Notes: generated by a model not told the origin, from the letters alone. DNA of 64,000 nucleotides from Clostridia bacterium UC5.1-1D10 (GCA_001304995.1 BBZU01000009.1:51259-115258); one strand, 5' to 3'; counted from the first letter of the stretch, positions 36,331-46,938 are shown. A program made the numbers and translations.

Positions 36331-38364
36331 TTATTTTTCCAGTTCTGCCAGTTTTTCCAGAATCTGATTGCTTCTGTCAATGAAAGCAGTCATTTCTTCG
36401 CTGGTCAATGTTCTGTGGCTCATCAGTGCCAGATCATATACCTGATGGCAGATCATGTCACAATCTTCTTTCTTATCTTCTTTGCCTGCTGCGTCCATAA
36501 GGAACTGCACCAGTTTATTGGATTTGTTCAGCACCAGTGTTTCGTCAGGTTTTACCTGTGCGAACATAGCTTTGTACATTTCGTTGTCGCCGTATGCTTC
36601 CATCATTTCCATCATACGACGGCTTTCTTCGCTGAGCAGAATCATAGCGGATACATTCTGTGCTTTCAGGTTTTCCGCTTTGACTTTCAGATTTTCATTG
36701 CCCAGTACGCCGCGGAACAGGTTTTCCATCTTGGTATTTGCAAAAGCGTCTGCCTGTTTCTTTGCTTCGCTTTCTTCGCCTTCTGTTTTTTCCTGCAAAG
36801 TATCGGTGATGTCAGCGTCGATACGCTGTACCTTTACGCCGGGATTCTTGTATTCCAGGAAGGAAACGAAGGGTTTATCCACGGGGGAAGTGAGGATTGC
36901 CGCTTCCAGACCCTGTTCTTTGAACATACGGATGTACTGCGCCTGCTGTGCTTCGTCGGTGACAAAGAAAATCTTGTTTTCGTGTTTTTCTTTGTTCTTT
37001 TCCAGATATTCTGCAACGGTTTCGTATACGCCGTCGGTGGTCTTTAACAGCAGCGCGTCTTTGATTTTGTCATAGAGTTTTTCTTCCCGCATGCAGCCAT
37101 ATTTGAAGAACATGCCGATGTCATCCCAGAAACCTTCGTAAGCGGTTCTGTCAGCTTTGAAGAGCTGATTCAGTTTGTCCGCTACTTTCTTGGTGATGTA
37201 GCTGTTCATTTTTTCCACATAGCCGTCGTTCTGCAATGCGCTTCTGGATACGTTCAGAGGCATGTCAGGGCAATCCAGCACGCCTTTGAGAAGCAGCAAG
37301 AATTCGGGAACCACTTCTTTGATGTTATCTGCAATATAAACCTGATTGGAGTACAATTTGATCTGACCTTCTACGACATCCATCTGTTCTACCAGTTTGG
37401 GGAAGTACAGGATACCTTTCAGACGGAAAGGATAGTCCATGTTCAGATGAATCCAGAACAGAGGGTCATTCAGGTCAAAGAATACTTTATGATAAAATTC
37501 CTTGTATTCTTCGTCGGTGCAGTCTTTGGGCTGTTTCAGCCACAGGGGAGAAGGATCGTTCAAAGGCTTGGGTTCTTCTTTTTCTTCTTCTTGCTTTTCT
37601 TCTTCACTGTCTTTGTTTGCTTTTGCCAGGATTTCATCCTTTGTCAGTGTGGCAGCTTCTTCCTGAGAAATATGGATGGTGTTGTCCTTTTTCTCGGGTT
37701 CGGCTGCTTCTGCTTTTTCTTCTTCGTTGGTCATCACATCAATGAAGATAGGAACGGGCATGAATGCGCAGTATTTCTGCAATGCTTCATACATCTTGTT
37801 TTCATCCAGGAATTCTTCGCCGTCTTCGCTGACGTGCAGTGTGATGGTGGTACCACGTTCGGTACGGGTGCCATCTGCCATTTCGTAATCGATGCCGTCC
37901 GCACAGCTCCAGCTTGCTGCCGCTGCACCTTCCTGATAAGACAGTGTGTTGATTTCTACTTTATCGGCTACCATGAAAGCGGAGTAGAAGCCCAGACCGA
38001 AATGACCGATGATTTCGTTGTCGCCATCTGCTTTTTCTTCGTATTTGGACAGAAAATCTGTTGCGCCGGAGAATGCGATCTGGTTGATATATTTCTTGAT
38101 TTCTTCGTGAGTCATGCCGATACCGTTATCCACGATCTGCATGATTTTTTCCTCTTTGTTCAGTACCACATGAACGGAAAAGGCTTCGTCAGCAGGGATG
38201 TGGTCTGCTTCCCCCATAATCATGAGCTTTTTCAGCTTGGTTACTGCGTCACAGGCGTTGGATACCAATTCACGGATGAAAATATCCTTATCGGTATAGA
38301 GCCATTTTTTGATAATTGGTAAGAAATTTTCACTGTTAATGGAAAGATTCCCTTTTTCATTCAT
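36331..38364 (-). CDS. htpG: HtpG (Hsp90) chaperone
   Basis: The full-length 677-residue protein has the ATPase motifs RELVSNACDAVTKL, IVDNGIGMT and GHFGLGFYSAFMV in the N-terminal domain, a charged linker near 215-260 (EEEKQEEEKEE), and middle and C-terminal domains. It is a cytoplasmic ATP-dependent chaperone. A sigma-A promoter and a perfect CIRCE element lie 60-120 bp upstream, so repression by HrcA is expected. Confidence 0.95.
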   Translation of the reverse strand: MNEKGNLSINSENFLPIIKKWLYTDKDIFIRELVSNACDAVTKLKKLMIMGEADHIPADEAFSVHVVLNKEEKIMQIVDNGIGMTHEEIKKYINQIAFSGATDFLSKYEEKADGDNEIIGHFGLGFYSAFMVADKVEINTLSYQEGAAAASWSCADGIDYEMADGTRTERGTTITLHVSEDGEEFLDENKMYEALQKYCAFMPVPIFIDVMTNEEEKAEAAEPEKKDNTIHISQEEAATLTKDEILAKANKDSEEEKQEEEKEEPKPLNDPSPLWLKQPKDCTDEEYKEFYHKVFFDLNDPLFWIHLNMDYPFRLKGILYFPKLVEQMDVVEGQIKLYSNQVYIADNIKEVVPEFLLLLKGVLDCPDMPLNVSRSALQNDGYVEKMNSYITKKVADKLNQLFKADRTAYEGFWDDIGMFFKYGCMREEKLYDKIKDALLLKTTDGVYETVAEYLEKNKEKHENKIFFVTDEAQQAQYIRMFKEQGLEAAILTSPVDKPFVSFLEYKNPGVKVQRIDADITDTLQEKTEGEESEAKKQADAFANTKMENLFRGVLGNENLKVKAENLKAQNVSAMILLSEESRRMMEMMEAYGDNEMYKAMFAQVKPDETLVLNKSNKLVQFLMDAAGKEDKKEDCDMICHQVYDLALMSHRTLTSEEMTAFIDRSNQILEKLAELEK

Positions 38365-38423
38365 AATTTTTCAGCCTCCTATAATAGATGGAAAATCCAT
38401 ATATTTTCTGCTTTACAAAGAAT

Positions 38424-38451
38424 ATTGTAACACTGGGAGGACAAAAGTCAA
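38424..38451 (-). promoter_or_regulatory. htpG promoter
   Basis: On the minus strand TTGACT (38451-38446), a 16-nt spacer and TACAAT (38429-38424) lie about 60 bp upstream of htpG, directly next to the CIRCE operator. Confidence 0.75.
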
Positions 38452-38458
38452 GAAGAAA

Positions 38459-38485
38459 TTAGCACTCAATCAAATTGAGTGCTAA
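38459..38485. promoter_or_regulatory. CIRCE operator (HrcA site)
   Basis: TTAGCACTC-N9-GAGTGCTAA is an exact match to the CIRCE consensus. It lies 7 bp upstream of the htpG -35 box. Confidence 0.93.
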
Positions 38486-38499
38486 CAAAATTTCAAATA

Positions 38500-38954
38500 T
38501 TAATTTTCTTTCTGAATGGCAATGCCATGGCTCTGGCAAAAGTCCAGTACCCAGCTTTCCCACTGGGCTTCATGGGTCTTATCCAGAGAAAAACTTTCCT
38601 GTGCGGCAGAAAGAGTACATAATAAGGTATCTTCCCGGAATAAAAGATTCCAGAACAGCGCCTTTGTGTTGGGAAAAGCCGCTGTTTTTTCTGAGAAAGG
38701 GAAAGAACAAGCTTCATGTTCTTGGGTGTTTTCTTTCCTTTTACTGCCTGAAACACAAGAGGCTTGATCTCGCTCCAGCTGCACCATGGCTCTGTGACGG
38801 TTTCGTCGTAATAATCCAGATCCCGTTTGCCGTCAATGGAAAGGTAAGCAAAAGCGGAGATTTCTCCCTGCCGGAAAGCAAAATCATCAAAGGCATCGCC
38901 CTTTAAGAGCAGCGCCATAAAGTGTCTGGTGTCTGGTATGGTAAAAGCAAGCAT
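38500..38954 (-). CDS. DUF5721-like protein, one base short
   Basis: The protein begins MLAFTIPDTRHFMALLLKGD, with FDDFAFRQGEISAFAYLSIDG. As written the frame changes after LVLSL near 38695. Adding one T restores LFSEKTAAFPNTKALFWNLL and an end at GIAIQKEN, 151 residues. It resembles the DUF5721 family of clostridia, whose function is unknown. Its 3' end abuts the CIRCE/htpG promoter, so read-through into htpG is possible. Confidence 0.65.
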
Positions 38955-39051
38955 TGCTGTATCCTCCTTTGGTTTCTTCGCCTGTCATTATACATTTTTT
39001 GCCCTCTTTGACAATGCGCGGGAGGCGGAAAGGAAAAATCATGTATTTTTA

Positions 39052-39080
39052 TTGCGTTTGATGCCATGCTATATTATAAT
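39052..39080 (+). promoter_or_regulatory. glnS promoter
   Basis: TTGCGT (39052-39057), a 17-nt spacer and TATAAT (39075-39080) lie 48 bp upstream of glnS. A GGAGGG site precedes the ATG. Confidence 0.65.
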
Positions 39081-39127
39081 GAAAGACAAGTATTTTTAAT
39101 GTAATAGGAAGTAGGAGGGAAAACCCT

Positions 39128-40807
39128 ATGGCAGAAGAAAAAACAATGGAAAACAGTGGTCTGGGTGCCACCGGTAACTTTATACATAACTATATCCAGG
39201 CAGACCTGGAAGGGGAACTGAATAAAATTCATACCCGTTTCCCGCCGGAACCCAATGGCTATCTGCACATTGGTCACGCAAAATCCATTTGCCTGAACTT
39301 TGGTCTGGCAAAACTTTACGGCGGCAAATGCAACCTGCGTTTTGACGACACCAACCCCACAAAAGAAGATGTGGAATATGTAGAAAGCATTCAGGAAGAC
39401 GTAAAATGGCTGGGCTTCGACTGGGAAGACAGACTGTACTACGCATCTTCCTATTTCCAGAAATATTATGAAGTGGCAGTGAAACTCATCAAAGAAGGCA
39501 AAGCTTTCGTATGCGACCTGACAGCAGAAGAAATGCGTCAGTACAGAGGTACACTGAGCACACCTGGTAAAGAAAGCCCTTACCGCAATCGTAGTGTGGA
39601 AGAAAACCTGGATCTGTTCGAACGGATGAAAGCAGGGGAATTCCCTGATGGTTCCCATACACTGCGTGCGAAGATCGACATGGCTTCTCCAAACATCAAC
39701 ATGAGAGACCCTGTTATCTATCGTATTTCCCATGCGGCACACCATACCACAGGTACAGAATGGTGCATCTACCCTATGTATGACTTTGCGCATCCTCTGG
39801 AAGATGCCATCGAAGGCATTACCCATTCTATCTGTACCATGGAATTTGAAGACCATCGTCCTCTGTACGATTGGGTAGTCAGAGAAGCAGGCTTTACCGT
39901 AAATCCTCCCAGACAGATTGAATTTGCTCGTCTGGGTATGACAAATACCGTTATGAGTAAGAGAAAACTCCGCGCGCTGGTAGAAGACGGTCTGGTTGAC
40001 GGCTGGGATGACCCTCGTATGCCGACCATCAGCGGTCTGCGCCGTAGAGGTTATACACCTGAATCCATCCGTGATTTCTGCGAACGTATCGGTGTATCCA
40101 AAGCAAATAGTATGGTAGACAGCGGTCTGCTGGATTACTGCATCCGTGACGACCTGAAAGCAAAAGCACCTGTTGTGATGGCAGTTCTGGATCCTCTGAA
40201 ACTGGTTATCACCAACTACCCCGAAGATCAGGTAGAAATGATGGAACTGGAAAACAACCCCGAAAATCCTGAACTGGGCACAAGACTGGCACCTTTCACA
40301 AGAGAACTGTATATTGAACGGGAAGACTTCATGGAAGAACCTGTGAAAAAATTCTTCCGTCTGGCTCCCGGCAAAGAAGTTCGTCTGAAAGGGGCTTACT
40401 TCGTAACATGTACCGATTTTGTCAAAGACGAAAACGGCAATGTAGTAGAAGTACACTGCACATATGACCCTGAAACAAGAAGCGGCAGTGGTTTTGAAGG
40501 CAGAAAAGTCAAAGGTACGCTACACTGGGTAAGCGCTTCCGACAACGTGAAGGCAACTGCGAGACTGTACGACTACATGATGCTGGACAACCCTGACGAT
40601 CCTAACGGTGAAATGATCATGAACCCCAACTCTCTGGAAGTGAAGGAAAATGTGGTCATTGAAAAATCTATCGCCGGTGCACAGAAAGGTCAGCGTTATC
40701 AGTTCATGCGTAATGGTTACTACATTGTAGATACCAAAGATACCAAAGAAGATCATCTGGTATTCAACCGCATTGTGCCTCTGAAGAGCTCTTTCAAACT
40801 GAAATAA
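39128..40807 (+). CDS. glnS: Glutaminyl-tRNA synthetase
   Basis: The 559-residue class I synthetase has [16 protein letters not shown] (HIGH motif near 45-51), [17 protein letters not shown] (KMSKS variant near 276) and a C-terminal anticodon-binding beta-barrel. It charges tRNA-Gln directly. Many Firmicutes use GatCAB instead, so direct charging is a useful lineage trait. It is a single gene with its own promoter and terminator. Confidence 0.95.
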   Translation: MAEEKTMENSGLGATGNFIHNYIQADLEGELNKIHTRFPPEPNGYLHIGHAKSICLNFGLAKLYGGKCNLRFDDTNPTKEDVEYVESIQEDVKWLGFDWEDRLYYASSYFQKYYEVAVKLIKEGKAFVCDLTAEEMRQYRGTLSTPGKESPYRNRSVEENLDLFERMKAGEFPDGSHTLRAKIDMASPNINMRDPVIYRISHAAHHTTGTEWCIYPMYDFAHPLEDAIEGITHSICTMEFEDHRPLYDWVVREAGFTVNPPRQIEFARLGMTNTVMSKRKLRALVEDGLVDGWDDPRMPTISGLRRRGYTPESIRDFCERIGVSKANSMVDSGLLDYCIRDDLKAKAPVVMAVLDPLKLVITNYPEDQVEMMELENNPENPELGTRLAPFTRELYIEREDFMEEPVKKFFRLAPGKEVRLKGAYFVTCTDFVKDENGNVVEVHCTYDPETRSGSGFEGRKVKGTLHWVSASDNVKATARLYDYMMLDNPDDPNGEMIMNPNSLEVKENVVIEKSIAGAQKGQRYQFMRNGYYIVDTKDTKEDHLVFNRIVPLKSSFKLK

Positions 40808-40819
40808 AAAAACTTCCAA

Positions 40820-40850
40820 GGGAGCATCCAAATTTGGATGCTCCCTTTTT
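40820..40850 (+). terminator. glnS terminator
   Basis: GGGAGCATCCAAA pairs perfectly with TTTGGATGCTCCC, followed by TTTTT. The next 320 bp to the transporter gene show no gene. It contains AT-rich DNA near 41110-41150 that could hold the transporter promoter. Confidence 0.9.
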
Positions 40851-41172
40851 GTTTTGTGCGTCAGGGGCGGAAGATTGTGTTTTCTTTCGTGCATGGAAAA
40901 TTTTTTATTGCGTTGGCGTTGGATAAGGTACATAGTAGTGCATATCTATACAAAAACGGCTGAAAACAGTGACAGTGTTTCTTTGGCTGTCAAAGGGGGA
41001 CAACTGAAAAAATAGCGCGAAAAAACAACAAAAGAGAAGGTAAAAAGATGAAACAAAGGAAAACGGAAGCAGTTCCCAATATGAAAAAAAGGTATGATAC
41101 AGCATAAAAAATACAACATATTGTATAAAATAATTCTTTGGGGAACGGCTTTTACTTGGGAGGAGGAAAAAC

Positions 41173-42756
41173 ATGTTTGAACACGCAAACAAAGCCCTTA
41201 TCGCAGCGGCTTTTTTGATTTTGGCAATTGTAATCATTCCGATTGTGCTGGTGCCGGAAGCCATGGTGGCAGCCATTGGACAGGTTTATAACTTTATTAC
41301 AACAGATATGGCTTGGCTCTATCTGCTCATTGGTTTTGGTATGGCAGTGGGCGCCATCGTGCTTCTGACAACGAAATTTGGGGATATTCGTCTGGGCGGA
41401 CGAGATGCGAAGCCTCATTATAAGACATTTACCTGGATCGCCATGAACCTTTGCTCCGCGCTGGCAGCAGGTATCCTGATTTTTGGTATGTGTGAATGGA
41501 TGTACTATGTAACAGGTACGCCTTTTGGGATTGAACCTTATTCCGTACAGGCCTATGAATATGCTTCCGCTTATGGTATGTTCCACTGGGGTTTCTCCGC
41601 ATGGGCGTTCTATCTGGTAGCAGGGGGAGCCATTGGTTATTTGTACTGGAATAAAAAGATTGGCGATTTGCGCATTTCCGCTCTGTGCAGCAACCTCATC
41701 GGCGGTGATTCCAAAGGGAAAAAAGCCTTCCGCTGGGTGCTGGATGCCATCATGGTATTCTGCTATTTCATGGCTATGATGACCACTGTCGGCATCGGTA
41801 CGCCTGTTATGGGGGAACTGGCAAGCAGCTTGCTGGGCATTGAAAACTCTTTTGCCCTGAAAATCGGTATCATCATCATTTTCTGTCTGTTCTTTACCCT
41901 TTCTACATCCAAAACCATTGCAAAGGGTATGGGACGCATCAGTGACTTCAACGTATGGCTGGCGATCGGCTTTTTCGTTTTCGTACTCATCGTTGGGGAC
42001 ACCAGCTTTATTCTGAATAATATCGTCATGGCAATCGGTACCAACATCCGTGAATTTGTCCGCATGAGCTTCAACTCTGACGCTGTTGCCCAGACTGGTT
42101 TCGTACAGAACTGGACAATTTTCTATTGGGCTTGGTATGTGGCTTTGACATTTATGTGCGGTCTGTGGATTGCCAGAACTTCTTACGGCAGAACATTCCG
42201 TGAAATCACCGTGGCAAACTGCATCTGGGCAGTATTGGCATGCTGGGTAACATTCGGTATTCTGGGTAACTATGGTATGGGTCAGGAACTGTTCCATGGC
42301 CAGAATTTCTCCGGCGTCATCAGTGAAGTGGGCAACAACGGCGTTACACTGCTGGTACTCCAGACCATGCCTTTGCCGAAACTTTGCATTTTCGTATTCA
42401 TGATTTTGATTTTCTTCAATCTGGCAACTTCCGCCACAGCAAACGGTACCGCTTTGAGTATGTATACATCTAAAGGCCTGAAAGCCGATGAAGAACCTCA
42501 TACATGGTACAAAACATTCTGGTGCGTACTGTTTATGATTATTCCTGTGGGCATTTTGCTGCTGGAACATAATGTGGAAGGACTGAACGTGCTTAGCACC
42601 ATCCAGTCCCTCATTACCATTTCCTCTCTGCCTGTGCTGGTAGCGCTGGTAGTATTATTCTTGTCTTTCGGAAAAGTCCTGTGCAAAGACATTTCCGATG
42701 GCACCATCCGTCAGTATGTGGATAAGAGCAAAGAAAACAAATGGGGGAATGAGTAA
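41173..42756 (+). CDS. BCCT-family betaine/carnitine/choline-type transporter
   Basis: The 527-residue protein has 12 hydrophobic segments and starts after GGGAGGAGG. It has the BCCT tryptophan-rich stretches (FGMCEWMYYVTGTPFG; HWGFSAWAFYLVAGG) and long membrane helices throughout. It imports a quaternary amine or sulfonium compound, or exchanges two of them. Its stop overlaps the ATG of the next gene (TAATG), so the hydrolase-methyltransferase probably works on what it imports. Confidence 0.88.
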   Translation: MFEHANKALIAAAFLILAIVIIPIVLVPEAMVAAIGQVYNFITTDMAWLYLLIGFGMAVGAIVLLTTKFGDIRLGGRDAKPHYKTFTWIAMNLCSALAAGILIFGMCEWMYYVTGTPFGIEPYSVQAYEYASAYGMFHWGFSAWAFYLVAGGAIGYLYWNKKIGDLRISALCSNLIGGDSKGKKAFRWVLDAIMVFCYFMAMMTTVGIGTPVMGELASSLLGIENSFALKIGIIIIFCLFFTLSTSKTIAKGMGRISDFNVWLAIGFFVFVLIVGDTSFILNNIVMAIGTNIREFVRMSFNSDAVAQTGFVQNWTIFYWAWYVALTFMCGLWIARTSYGRTFREITVANCIWAVLACWVTFGILGNYGMGQELFHGQNFSGVISEVGNNGVTLLVLQTMPLPKLCIFVFMILIFFNLATSATANGTALSMYTSKGLKADEEPHTWYKTFWCVLFMIIPVGILLLEHNVEGLNVLSTIQSLITISSLPVLVALVVLFLSFGKVLCKDISDGTIRQYVDKSKENKWGNE

Positions 42757-44837
42757 TGGAAGAAAGATACGAAAATGCCGCTGTCACATGGACACAGCAG
42801 TTTTGCCGCATCAACAGCTTTTTGGGTGCGGGCAAACGGGAAGCTGTGTTTCTGGCAGAAAAAATATTGAAAGAATCTTGTGACGCAACAGTCACTGTTT
42901 ATGACGCTGATACAGAAGAACCCTATATCATTGCGGAGAAAATATGCGAAAACCCCAAATTCCGGCTTTTGCTGGAAGGTCATCTGGATGTGGTTTCGCC
43001 CGAAGGCATGGAATATCCTTTTGACGCGGAAATCAAAGACGGCATTTTGTATGGCCGCGGTTCCGTGGATATGAAAGGCGGTTGTGGCTCCATGCTGGCG
43101 GCTTTTGTGGCTGCCTGCCAGAAACCCCTGGAAGGGGATTTGTACCTGATGTTTTCCACAGATGAAGAATATGCTGGGGAAGAAATCAAAAAAGCCTTGG
43201 AAAAGGGTCATTTGCCCAAAGTGGATTTTGCCCTCATTGCGGAACCGACCAATGGAACCATGGCAACAGCGCATAAAGGGGAAGCCTGGATTGATGTGGA
43301 ATTTTTCGGCAAAAGTGCCCATTCCAGCATGCCTCATATGGGAAAAAACGCCATTTATATGGCAACAGCATTTTTGCATAATTTGCAGGCATATTTGCCG
43401 GAAATGAAAAAAATGGCACACCCCCTCTATGGCGCACCTACCATGAGTGTAGGAACCATCGAAGGCGGCAGTACGCCCAATGTGGTGCCGCCCTATGCAA
43501 AGATTACCATTGATATCCGCTATTTGCCCGGAACCAGTTCCGAATCATTCCTGAAGGTATTGCAGAATCTGGCGGTTCTGTGCAAAACAGAAAATGAAGA
43601 CTTTTCCGCGAAGATCACGAAGATTGGAGAATGGAATGATGTTTGTACAGACAGGGAAAGCCCGACTTTCCGTCGTATCTGGCAGGCGGCTTCCAAGGCC
43701 ATGGGAAAAGAAGTGGAATTGACCGTCATGACCGGCTGGGGCGAAGGCGGCTTTATGAATCTTTACGGCATACCGGTGGTATACTTTGGGCCAGGGGAAA
43801 ATGGTATGTCCCATCGTCCGGAAGAACAGATCCATGTGGATGAAATCAAAAAAGTGGCATTGGCTTATGAACAGATCATCAACGAGGTGTGTGGCATGAA
43901 ACGAAATACATTGGAAGAAGTTTTGAAACAGACAGGCATCATGGTGGCAGACGGTGCTATGGCAACGGAACTGGAACGGATGGGCTGTGACCTGAACGAC
44001 TCTCTCTGGAGCGCAAAGGTACTGGCAGAACAGCCGGAACTGATCGGAAAAGTACACCGCAGTTATTTTGAAGCAGGCGCAGACTGCGGCATCACCGCAA
44101 GCTATCAGGCAACCATCGACGGTTTCTGCAAACGCGGTTTTACAGAAGCGGAAGCGGAAGAGCTCATCCGCCGTTCTGTTGACATCATGGTGAAAGAAAG
44201 AGCGGATTGGTGGCAGGCAGAAGGCAAAGATTCTGGCAGAGCATATCCTCTGGTGTGCGCTTCCGTAGGGCCTTATGGAGCGTATCTGGCAGATGGCTCC
44301 GAATATCGCGGCAATTATGGCGTTTCTAAAGAAGACCTGCGCAACTTCCATAAACGTCGTATGGAACTGCTGTGGGACGCAGGCGCAGACCTTTTCGTGG
44401 TAGAAACCATTCCTTGTCTGGAAGAAGCCATTGTGGCGGCGGAACTGACTCAGGAAATGGATGCGGCATGCTGGATCAGCTTTAGCTGCAAAAATGAAGC
44501 GGAAATCAGTGACGGTACCAAAATTGCGCATTGTGCCAAAGCTTTGGAAGCTTATGACTGCGTAAAAGCCATCGGCATCAACTGCACAGCCCCTCATTTT
44601 GTGGCAAGCCTCATCAAAGAAATCAAAAACAACAGTACAAAACCTATCATCGTATATCCCAACAGCGGGGAAGAATACGACCCTGTTACAAAAACATGGC
44701 ATGGGAATAAAGACGGCAAATGCTACTGCGATTTTGCAGCGGAATGGATCGCAGCTGGTGCGAAGATCGTAGGCGGCTGCTGCCGTACCACACCGGAAAA
44801 CATTCGGGAAGTGGCAGAGCTGGCAAGAAGAAAATAA
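42756..44837 (+). CDS. Fused M20 metallo-hydrolase and homocysteine S-methyltransferase
   Basis: This is a 693-residue frame. Residues 1-380 form an M20/ArgE-DapE-type zinc hydrolase: EGHLDVV, GRGSVDMKGG, STDEEYAGEE, IAEPTN, GKSAHSSMPH, MSHRPEEQ. Residues 381-693 form a homocysteine S-methyltransferase (MmuM type) with the zinc Cys in GINCTAPH and GGCCRTTPENI. The second half begins with an ATG at 43896 preceded by GAGGTG, so separate translation is possible. In the +1 frame a TGA overlaps this ATG. A lost or gained base could therefore have fused two coupled genes. With the BCCT gene it suggests uptake of a methylated or acylated donor, deacylation and methyl transfer to homocysteine. The substrate is unknown. 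Confidence 0.85.
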   Translation: MEERYENAAVTWTQQFCRINSFLGAGKREAVFLAEKILKESCDATVTVYDADTEEPYIIAEKICENPKFRLLLEGHLDVVSPEGMEYPFDAEIKDGILYGRGSVDMKGGCGSMLAAFVAACQKPLEGDLYLMFSTDEEYAGEEIKKALEKGHLPKVDFALIAEPTNGTMATAHKGEAWIDVEFFGKSAHSSMPHMGKNAIYMATAFLHNLQAYLPEMKKMAHPLYGAPTMSVGTIEGGSTPNVVPPYAKITIDIRYLPGTSSESFLKVLQNLAVLCKTENEDFSAKITKIGEWNDVCTDRESPTFRRIWQAASKAMGKEVELTVMTGWGEGGFMNLYGIPVVYFGPGENGMSHRPEEQIHVDEIKKVALAYEQIINEVCGMKRNTLEEVLKQTGIMVADGAMATELERMGCDLNDSLWSAKVLAEQPELIGKVHRSYFEAGADCGITASYQATIDGFCKRGFTEAEAEELIRRSVDIMVKERADWWQAEGKDSGRAYPLVCASVGPYGAYLADGSEYRGNYGVSKEDLRNFHKRRMELLWDAGADLFVVETIPCLEEAIVAAELTQEMDAACWISFSCKNEAEISDGTKIAHCAKALEAYDCVKAIGINCTAPHFVASLIKEIKNNSTKPIIVYPNSGEEYDPVTKTWHGNKDGKCYCDFAAEWIAAGAKIVGGCCRTTPENIREVAELARRK

Positions 44838-44862
44838 ATGCAGATAAACCGACAGAAAATGG

Positions 44863-44897
44863 CAGAGAAATGGGGATCATTTCTCTGTCTTTTTTTG
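44863..44897 (+). terminator. Terminator of the BCCT/hydrolase-methyltransferase operon
   Basis: CAGAGAAATG-GGGAT-CATTTCTCTG is followed by TCTTTTTTTG. Confidence 0.9.
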
Positions 44898-45007
44898 TTT
44901 GCGGAAACATTAAAGAAAAATTAAAAAAGTCTGCCGTGCATCTTCCAATTTTATGTTTATAATGGGCACCAGAATATGTGAACGTATGTTAAGAGGAGGA
45001 AAGCACC

Positions 45008-46234
45008 ATGACTAAGAAAAAGAAGATTATATTGGCAGCCGTAGCGGTTGTTTTGATTGCCGGCGGTTTGAAAGTGGCTTTGGGCAGCAGACAGGCGGAG
45101 CCCGCTGGAACACCTGTGACAACAGGAACCGTGGTACGTCAGGATCTGGAAGAAGTTCTGAAGCAGAAGGCAACATTGGAAGGCACAGAAAGTGCGGAAG
45201 TGGCTTCCAAACTTCACTATGAAGTGAAACAGGTACTGGTAAAAGAAGGCGACAAAGTTACAAAAGGACAGCTTTTGGCAGTGCTGGACAGCGGTGATAT
45301 TCAGGATCAGATTGCCCAGACAAAAGGGGATATCCAGCTTCTGGAATATCAGCAGCAGGAAACACTGACAGAACGTCAGCGTCAGATTGACAACGCCATC
45401 ATGGAAAAGGAAAATGCGGCAAAAGATTATAAAGATAAACAGGATCTCTTTGCCATTGGTGCAGCCAGTCAGGCAGATGTAGACGCGGCCAAAGACGCGC
45501 TGGATAAAGCACAGCGTGCGCTGGACAATATTCCCAATGAAAATGGAAAAGCGGTGCTGACTGCTTCTGAGAAACAGACAAAGGCAAATGCCCAGCAGAA
45601 AGCCAGCATCCAGTCCTCTACACTAAGCGACTGCCAGATTCGCAGTGCCATCAGCGGTACTGTGACCAGAGTGAATACAACAGTTGGTCGTTTTGCTGAT
45701 GAAACAGAAAACAATAAACCTATGTTTGTCATTGAAAATCTGGAAAACCTGCAAATGAAAGTTCTTGTGAGCGAAAATGACATTGATCGTATTCAGGTGA
45801 GCCAGGAAGTGGAGATCTCCGCGGATGTGCTGGGAAAAGAAACCGTTGACGGTGTAGTGGAACGGATTTCTCCCACAGGGGAAGCGAAAAGCTCCACATC
45901 TTCTGAAAGAGTCATTCCTGTTTATATCAAAGTAAAAGAAGAAAACGAAAAACTCATTGCCGGCATCAATGCCAGCGCGACCATCAAGATCGCATCTGCG
46001 AAAAATGCTCTGGTAGTGCCTTTGGAAGCATTGGCGGAATTGGAAGATGGTACCACAGCTGTTTACACGGTAACAGATGCGGGAACTGTACATATTGTAC
46101 CTGTTACAACAGGGCTGGAAACAGATTTGCAGGTGGAAATCAAATCTGATGAAATCAAAGAAGGACAGAAAATCATTCTCAATCCCGGCGCGGCCATGAC
46201 AGAAGGTATGGCAGTAGCGGAACAGCAGGGGTGA
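45008..46234 (+). CDS. MacA-like membrane fusion protein (HlyD family)
   Basis: The 408-residue protein has an N-terminal signal anchor (about 5-24), a lipoyl-like half (VKEGDKVTKGQLLAVLDSG), a coiled-coil hairpin (about 100-205), the second lipoyl half (SAISGTVTRV) and a beta-barrel domain. It lies 6 bp before the ABC ATPase and permease genes, the MacAB/YknXYZ layout of peptide or lipid export. A TATAAT at 44958-44963 suits its promoter. Confidence 0.88.
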   Translation: MTKKKKIILAAVAVVLIAGGLKVALGSRQAEPAGTPVTTGTVVRQDLEEVLKQKATLEGTESAEVASKLHYEVKQVLVKEGDKVTKGQLLAVLDSGDIQDQIAQTKGDIQLLEYQQQETLTERQRQIDNAIMEKENAAKDYKDKQDLFAIGAASQADVDAAKDALDKAQRALDNIPNENGKAVLTASEKQTKANAQQKASIQSSTLSDCQIRSAISGTVTRVNTTVGRFADETENNKPMFVIENLENLQMKVLVSENDIDRIQVSQEVEISADVLGKETVDGVVERISPTGEAKSSTSSERVIPVYIKVKEENEKLIAGINASATIKIASAKNALVVPLEALAELEDGTTAVYTVTDAGTVHIVPVTTGLETDLQVEIKSDEIKEGQKIILNPGAAMTEGMAVAEQQG

Positions 46235-46240
46235 TGGTAT

Positions 46241-46938
46241 ATGAAAGAAATCATTAAAATCGAAAATTTGAATAAAACATATGATACCGGTGCCATTCAG
46301 GTGCATGCCTGCGGGGGATTAACCTGACCATCCATGAAGGGGAATATGTTGCCATCATGGGGCAGTCCGGTTCTGGTAAATCCACACTGATGAATATTCT
46401 GGGATGTATGGACAGACAGTTTTCCGGCACCTATGAACTGGATGGCATCAGCATTGCTCAGCAGAGCGAAAATCAGCTTTCTGCCATCCGCAACCAGAAG
46501 ATCGGATTCGTTTTTCAGGCATTCCAGCTCATTCCCAGAACGTCCGCATTGAAAAATGTGGAAATTCCCATGATTTACGCTGGCATGAAGGCAGACGCAC
46601 GAAAAGTGAAAGCCGCTGCCCTTTTGGAAAAAGTAGGCCTTGGACAGCGTATCCATCATATGCCAAACGAGCTTTCCGGCGGTCAGAAACAGCGTGTTGC
46701 CATTGCAAGGGCATTGGCAAATGACCCTGCCATCATTCTGGCAGACGAACCTACCGGGAATCTGGATACAAAGGCGTCTTATGAAATCATGGAGTTTTTT
46801 ACCAATCTGAATAAAGAAGGCGCAACTGTAATCGTTGTTACCCATGAGGAAGAAATCGCAGCCTATACAGACCGTATCATTCGGTTCCAGGATGGGCAGA
46901 TCGTCAGTGACAAAAAGGTGGTGAAGGGCTCATGTTGA
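46241..46938 (+). CDS. MacB/LolD-type ABC transporter ATPase, one base short
   Basis: It starts at the ATG 46241 (MKEIIKIENLNKTYDTGAIQ). As written, the frame stops after HACGGLT. One extra C near 46307 restores HALRGINLTIHEGEYVAIMG and a 232-residue ATPase. Walker A is GQSGSGKST, the signature LSGGQKQR and Walker B IILADEPTGNLD. It overlaps the permease gene by 7 bp. It drives export with the MacA-like and permease proteins. Confidence 0.9.
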
